Shown here: piece after piece, positions 61,762-64,000 of the stretch
How positions within the stretch are numbered: the first letter of the stretch is position 1
How the letters are laid out: the number at the start of each line of letters is the position of its first letter
NCBI GenBank assembly: GCA_014873095.1
Contig: CP050848.1
Location: 3,159,850-3,223,849, forward strand
Length of the DNA stretch: 64,000 nucleotides
Source of the DNA: Planctomycetales bacterium ZRK34
Lineage (GTDB): Bacteria; Planctomycetota; Phycisphaerae; Phycisphaerales; Zrk34
Direction of reading: 5' to 3'
The notes under the pieces: model-generated
The model's input: only the letters and a program-made list of their open reading frames with translations
What the model was told of the DNA's origin: nothing
Databases searched by the model: none
Position numbers and translations under genes: made by a program

Positions 61762-62571
61762 ATGGCAGTCATCGCACTACATTCCGCAGCCACCGGGCTC
61801 AACGCCTTGTCGACGCAAATCGACGTGATCGCGAACAACCTCGCGAACGTGTCGACGACGGCGTTTAAATCCTCGCGCGTGAACTTCGAGGATCTGCTCT
61901 ACCAGGAAAAGGCGCAGCCGGGCGTTGAAAATGCCAACGGCGATCAGCGCCCCGCCGGTATCCACATCGGCCTGGGCGTGAAGATCTCCAACACCGATCA
62001 GAGCTTCGAGCAGGGTCCCGCCCTCAAGACCGACAATCCCACCGACCTGATGATCGACGGTCATGGCTTTTTCGCTGTCGACATTCTCGAAGATGAATCC
62101 GACGGCATCGGCTACACCCGGGCCGGCAACTTCTTCGTCAACCGTGACGGCGAACTGGTCCTCGGCAACTCCGACGGCCCGCGTCTTGAGCCGCCGGTGA
62201 CCATCCCGACTGACGCCACCGCCATTGAAGTCGCCTCCGACGGCCGCATCTTCGCGACCATCCCCGGCGACGCCACCCCGCAGGAAGTCGGGCAGATCGA
62301 TCTGTTCGCCTTTGTGAATCCCAAGGGCCTGCGGCCGATCGGCAACAACATCTTCGTCCGCACCGACGCCGCCGGCGATCCCGTGCAGGCTACGCCCGGT
62401 GAAGAAGGCGTCGGCACCATCACGCAAGGTTTCCTCGAAGGCTCCAACGTCGACCCGGTCAAAGAGCTCGTCGAGCTGATCAAGTCGCAGCGCGCTTTCG
62501 AGATGAACAGCCAGTCGATCCAGGCCGCCGACCAGGCCCTGCAGGTCGTGGCCAACCTCAGACGGTTCTAA
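61762..62571 (+). CDS. flgG: Flagellar basal-body rod protein FlgG
   Basis: 269 residues from ATG 61762 (GAAGGA 10 nt upstream); the frame to 61705 is not needed. IALHSAATGLNALSTQIDVI and ANNLANVSTTAFKSSRVNFE at the N-terminus, and RAFEMNSQSIQAADQALQVV at the C-terminus are the distal-rod hallmarks. Confidence 0.95.
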   Translation: MAVIALHSAATGLNALSTQIDVIANNLANVSTTAFKSSRVNFEDLLYQEKAQPGVENANGDQRPAGIHIGLGVKISNTDQSFEQGPALKTDNPTDLMIDGHGFFAVDILEDESDGIGYTRAGNFFVNRDGELVLGNSDGPRLEPPVTIPTDATAIEVASDGRIFATIPGDATPQEVGQIDLFAFVNPKGLRPIGNNIFVRTDAAGDPVQATPGEEGVGTITQGFLEGSNVDPVKELVELIKSQRAFEMNSQSIQAADQALQVVANLRRF

Positions 62572-62587
62572 CGGAATTGATTAAGCG

Positions 62588-63664
62588 ATGAACACACGTT
62601 TGCTCGCCATCCTGATCACGATCACGCTCGCCGCCGCGGGGCAGGCCGACGTGATTCGTCTGCATTCGGCCGCCGAGGTGGCGCCGGGCGCGACGGTGGT
62701 CACGCTGGCGGACGTGGCCGCGCTCGACGGCGACTACGCCGCGGGCCTCGGCGAAGTGGTCGTCGCGAGCCTTGCTGAAAATCAGAGTGAAACGCGCATC
62801 GATGCGGCGGGCATTCGCACCGCCCTGACTCGGCGCGAGGTGCACTGGGGCAAGCTGATCCTCCGCGGCGCGACCCGCATCACGGTCGCCCGCCGTGCCG
62901 CCAACCAGCCCCCGCTCGAAGACGCCGCCGCCCCCAAGGCCAACACGCTGCCGGCCCTGGATCGTGACAGCGACGGCCTGGTGCTGCCGCCGGCGATGAA
63001 GCTCCGCGAGTATCTGACCAAATGGCTGCGTCATCAGCTCGGCGACGCCGATGAGGACGTGCTGATTCAGTTGGATGACGCACAGCAGGATTGGCTGGGC
63101 CTTTCCCTGGCGCGTTATCGCTTTGAGATCGAGCCGATCGGTCGCGACATGATCGGTCGCGTTTCGATCAACGTCCGTCGCTACCAGGGCGGGCGGTTTG
63201 TCGACACCAATCGCATTCGCGCCGAGGTGAAAGTCCGCCGCAAGGTCGTCATCGCGGCACGTTCGATCGGTCGCGGTCAGACCATCACCGCGTCGGACAT
63301 CGAAGAAAAGGTTCAGTGGTTCGATTCGATGATCAAGCAGCCGGCCTCCAGCGCCGCGGCGATCATCGGTCAGCAGGTCGCCACCAGCGTCCGCACCGGC
63401 AGCGTGCTGTACACCGACGACATTCGCGCCCCGGTTCTGGTTCAGCGCGGTCAGCTTGTGACTGTCCGCTGCATCAGCGGGTCGCTCGTGCTCAAGACCG
63501 TCGCCCGCGCCAACGAAGACGGCGTGCTCAACCAGTTGATCAGTCTGCGGAATGAGCGGACCCGTTCGGATTACACCGCGCGTGTCAGCGGATCGCAGGA
63601 AGCCATCGCCGTAACCGATGCCGGCACGAGTCTCGCCGGCATCAGCGAAGGAGACTCACGATGA
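62588..63664 (+). CDS. flgA: Flagellar P-ring assembly chaperone FlgA
   Basis: 358 residues with signal peptide (LLAILITITLAAAGQA). C-terminal SAF-like domain: RSIGRGQTITASDIEEKVQW ... IIGQQVATSVRTGSVLYTDD ... APVLVQRGQLVTVRCIS. Helps P-ring formation in the periplasm. ATGA overlap with flgH. Confidence 0.92.
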   Translation: MNTRLLAILITITLAAAGQADVIRLHSAAEVAPGATVVTLADVAALDGDYAAGLGEVVVASLAENQSETRIDAAGIRTALTRREVHWGKLILRGATRITVARRAANQPPLEDAAAPKANTLPALDRDSDGLVLPPAMKLREYLTKWLRHQLGDADEDVLIQLDDAQQDWLGLSLARYRFEIEPIGRDMIGRVSINVRRYQGGRFVDTNRIRAEVKVRRKVVIAARSIGRGQTITASDIEEKVQWFDSMIKQPASSAAAIIGQQVATSVRTGSVLYTDDIRAPVLVQRGQLVTVRCISGSLVLKTVARANEDGVLNQLISLRNERTRSDYTARVSGSQEAIAVTDAGTSLAGISEGDSR

Positions 63665-64000
63665 AAAACCGACATGCGACCAATCGGGTCGGAGTGCTGG
63701 AATGGGCCATGGTCGCCGTGCTGGCGGCGGGCGGTTCGGCGGCGTTTGGGCAGTCTTCGAGTCTGTACCTGACCGAACCGACCCCACCGGCACGTCAGAA
63801 GAACCTGATCCACACGCCCGTACTCGAGCAGACGTCCTACGCCGTCGTGCTCCCGCTGCCGCCGCGTCAGTTCAACCTCCAGGACCTGGTCACCGTCGTG
63901 ATCCGTGAATCCTCGACCGCATCGCTCGAGTCCGACCTTGAAACCAAAAAGAAGGTCACGCTCGATGCCGAGGTCACTCGCTTTCCCAGCATCAATCTGC
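63661..64000 (+). CDS. flgH: Flagellar L-ring protein FlgH (3' partial)
   Basis: Translated from ATG 63661 to the window end: signal peptide (VLEWAMVAVLAAGGSAAFGQ), then SSLYLTEPTPP and FNLQDLVTVVIRESSTASLE, the FlgH core. No lipobox is seen, unlike many FlgH. Presence of FlgH implies an outer membrane ring. Truncated by the window. Confidence 0.85.
   Translation, partial: MKNRHATNRVGVLEWAMVAVLAAGGSAAFGQSSSLYLTEPTPPARQKNLIHTPVLEQTSYAVVLPLPPRQFNLQDLVTVVIRESSTASLESDLETKKKVTLDAEVTRFPSINL

Noticed and set aside
1..64000. tRNA or rRNA genes
   Set aside because: No cloverleaf with TTCGA-type loop and acceptor stem, and no rRNA-like stretch, was seen by eye.

Overview
The window reads as one contiguous piece of a GC-rich, flagellated Planctomycetota genome, most likely class Phycisphaerae. 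The evidence is proteins ending in an exosortase-type tail ([11 protein letters not shown], a hydrophobic stretch, then RRR/K), secreted prepilin-like proteins starting [23 protein letters not shown], FecR-type anti-sigma proteins with LamG-like sensor domains, a sulfatase, DUF1080, DUF1501, DUF1800 and DUF4159 proteins, and a GspG-like protein inside a MoxR/BatA operon. Coding density is high and I saw no rRNA, tRNA, insertion sequence or CRISPR array.

Layout. 1-3281: end of a double FAD-dependent oxidoreductase, closed by a terminator. 3475-12701: cassette 1 (ECF sigma, FecR, PEP-CTERM-like protein, pseudopilin, sulfatase-BNR fusion) followed by sugar-processing genes (DUF1080, Gfo/Idh/MocA, aldo/keto reductase). 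12721-30371, minus strand: a ten-gene MoxR/DUF58/BatA-type operon with a tandem MoxR fusion. 30684-35519: cassette 2 (sigma, FecR-LamG, PEP-CTERM-like, pseudopilin, Tat-type pyruvyl transferase). 35527-39856, minus: DUF1501, DUF1800 and a secreted protein. 40074-45341: cassette 3 (sigma, FecR, LamG/PEP-CTERM-like, pseudopilin, DUF6807). 45355-60456: mostly housekeeping genes (dapB, a NuoG-like gene, arsC-like, a hydrolase, a beta-helix protein, an APC permease, tkt, cimA, an MBL hydrolase, clpS, a lipoprotein, a RibBA-like gene). 60646-64000: a sigma-54-type promoter and a flagellar operon (small gene, flgF, flgG, flgA, flgH).

The main result is the three cassettes with the same gene order. 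In cassettes 1 and 3 the extracytoplasmic C-terminal domain of the FecR anti-sigma protein is clearly homologous to the PEP-CTERM-like protein encoded immediately downstream, yet the domain differs between the two cassettes. This suggests that each anti-sigma protein carries a copy of its own surface cargo as a sensor domain: a possible undescribed cell-surface signalling arrangement controlling export and glycan-degrading genes. A second strong result is an isoleucine-codon leader peptide followed by an intrinsic terminator upstream of citramalate synthase, which fits ribosome-mediated attenuation by isoleucine.

All family assignments were made by reading motifs and sequence likeness; no database search was run.
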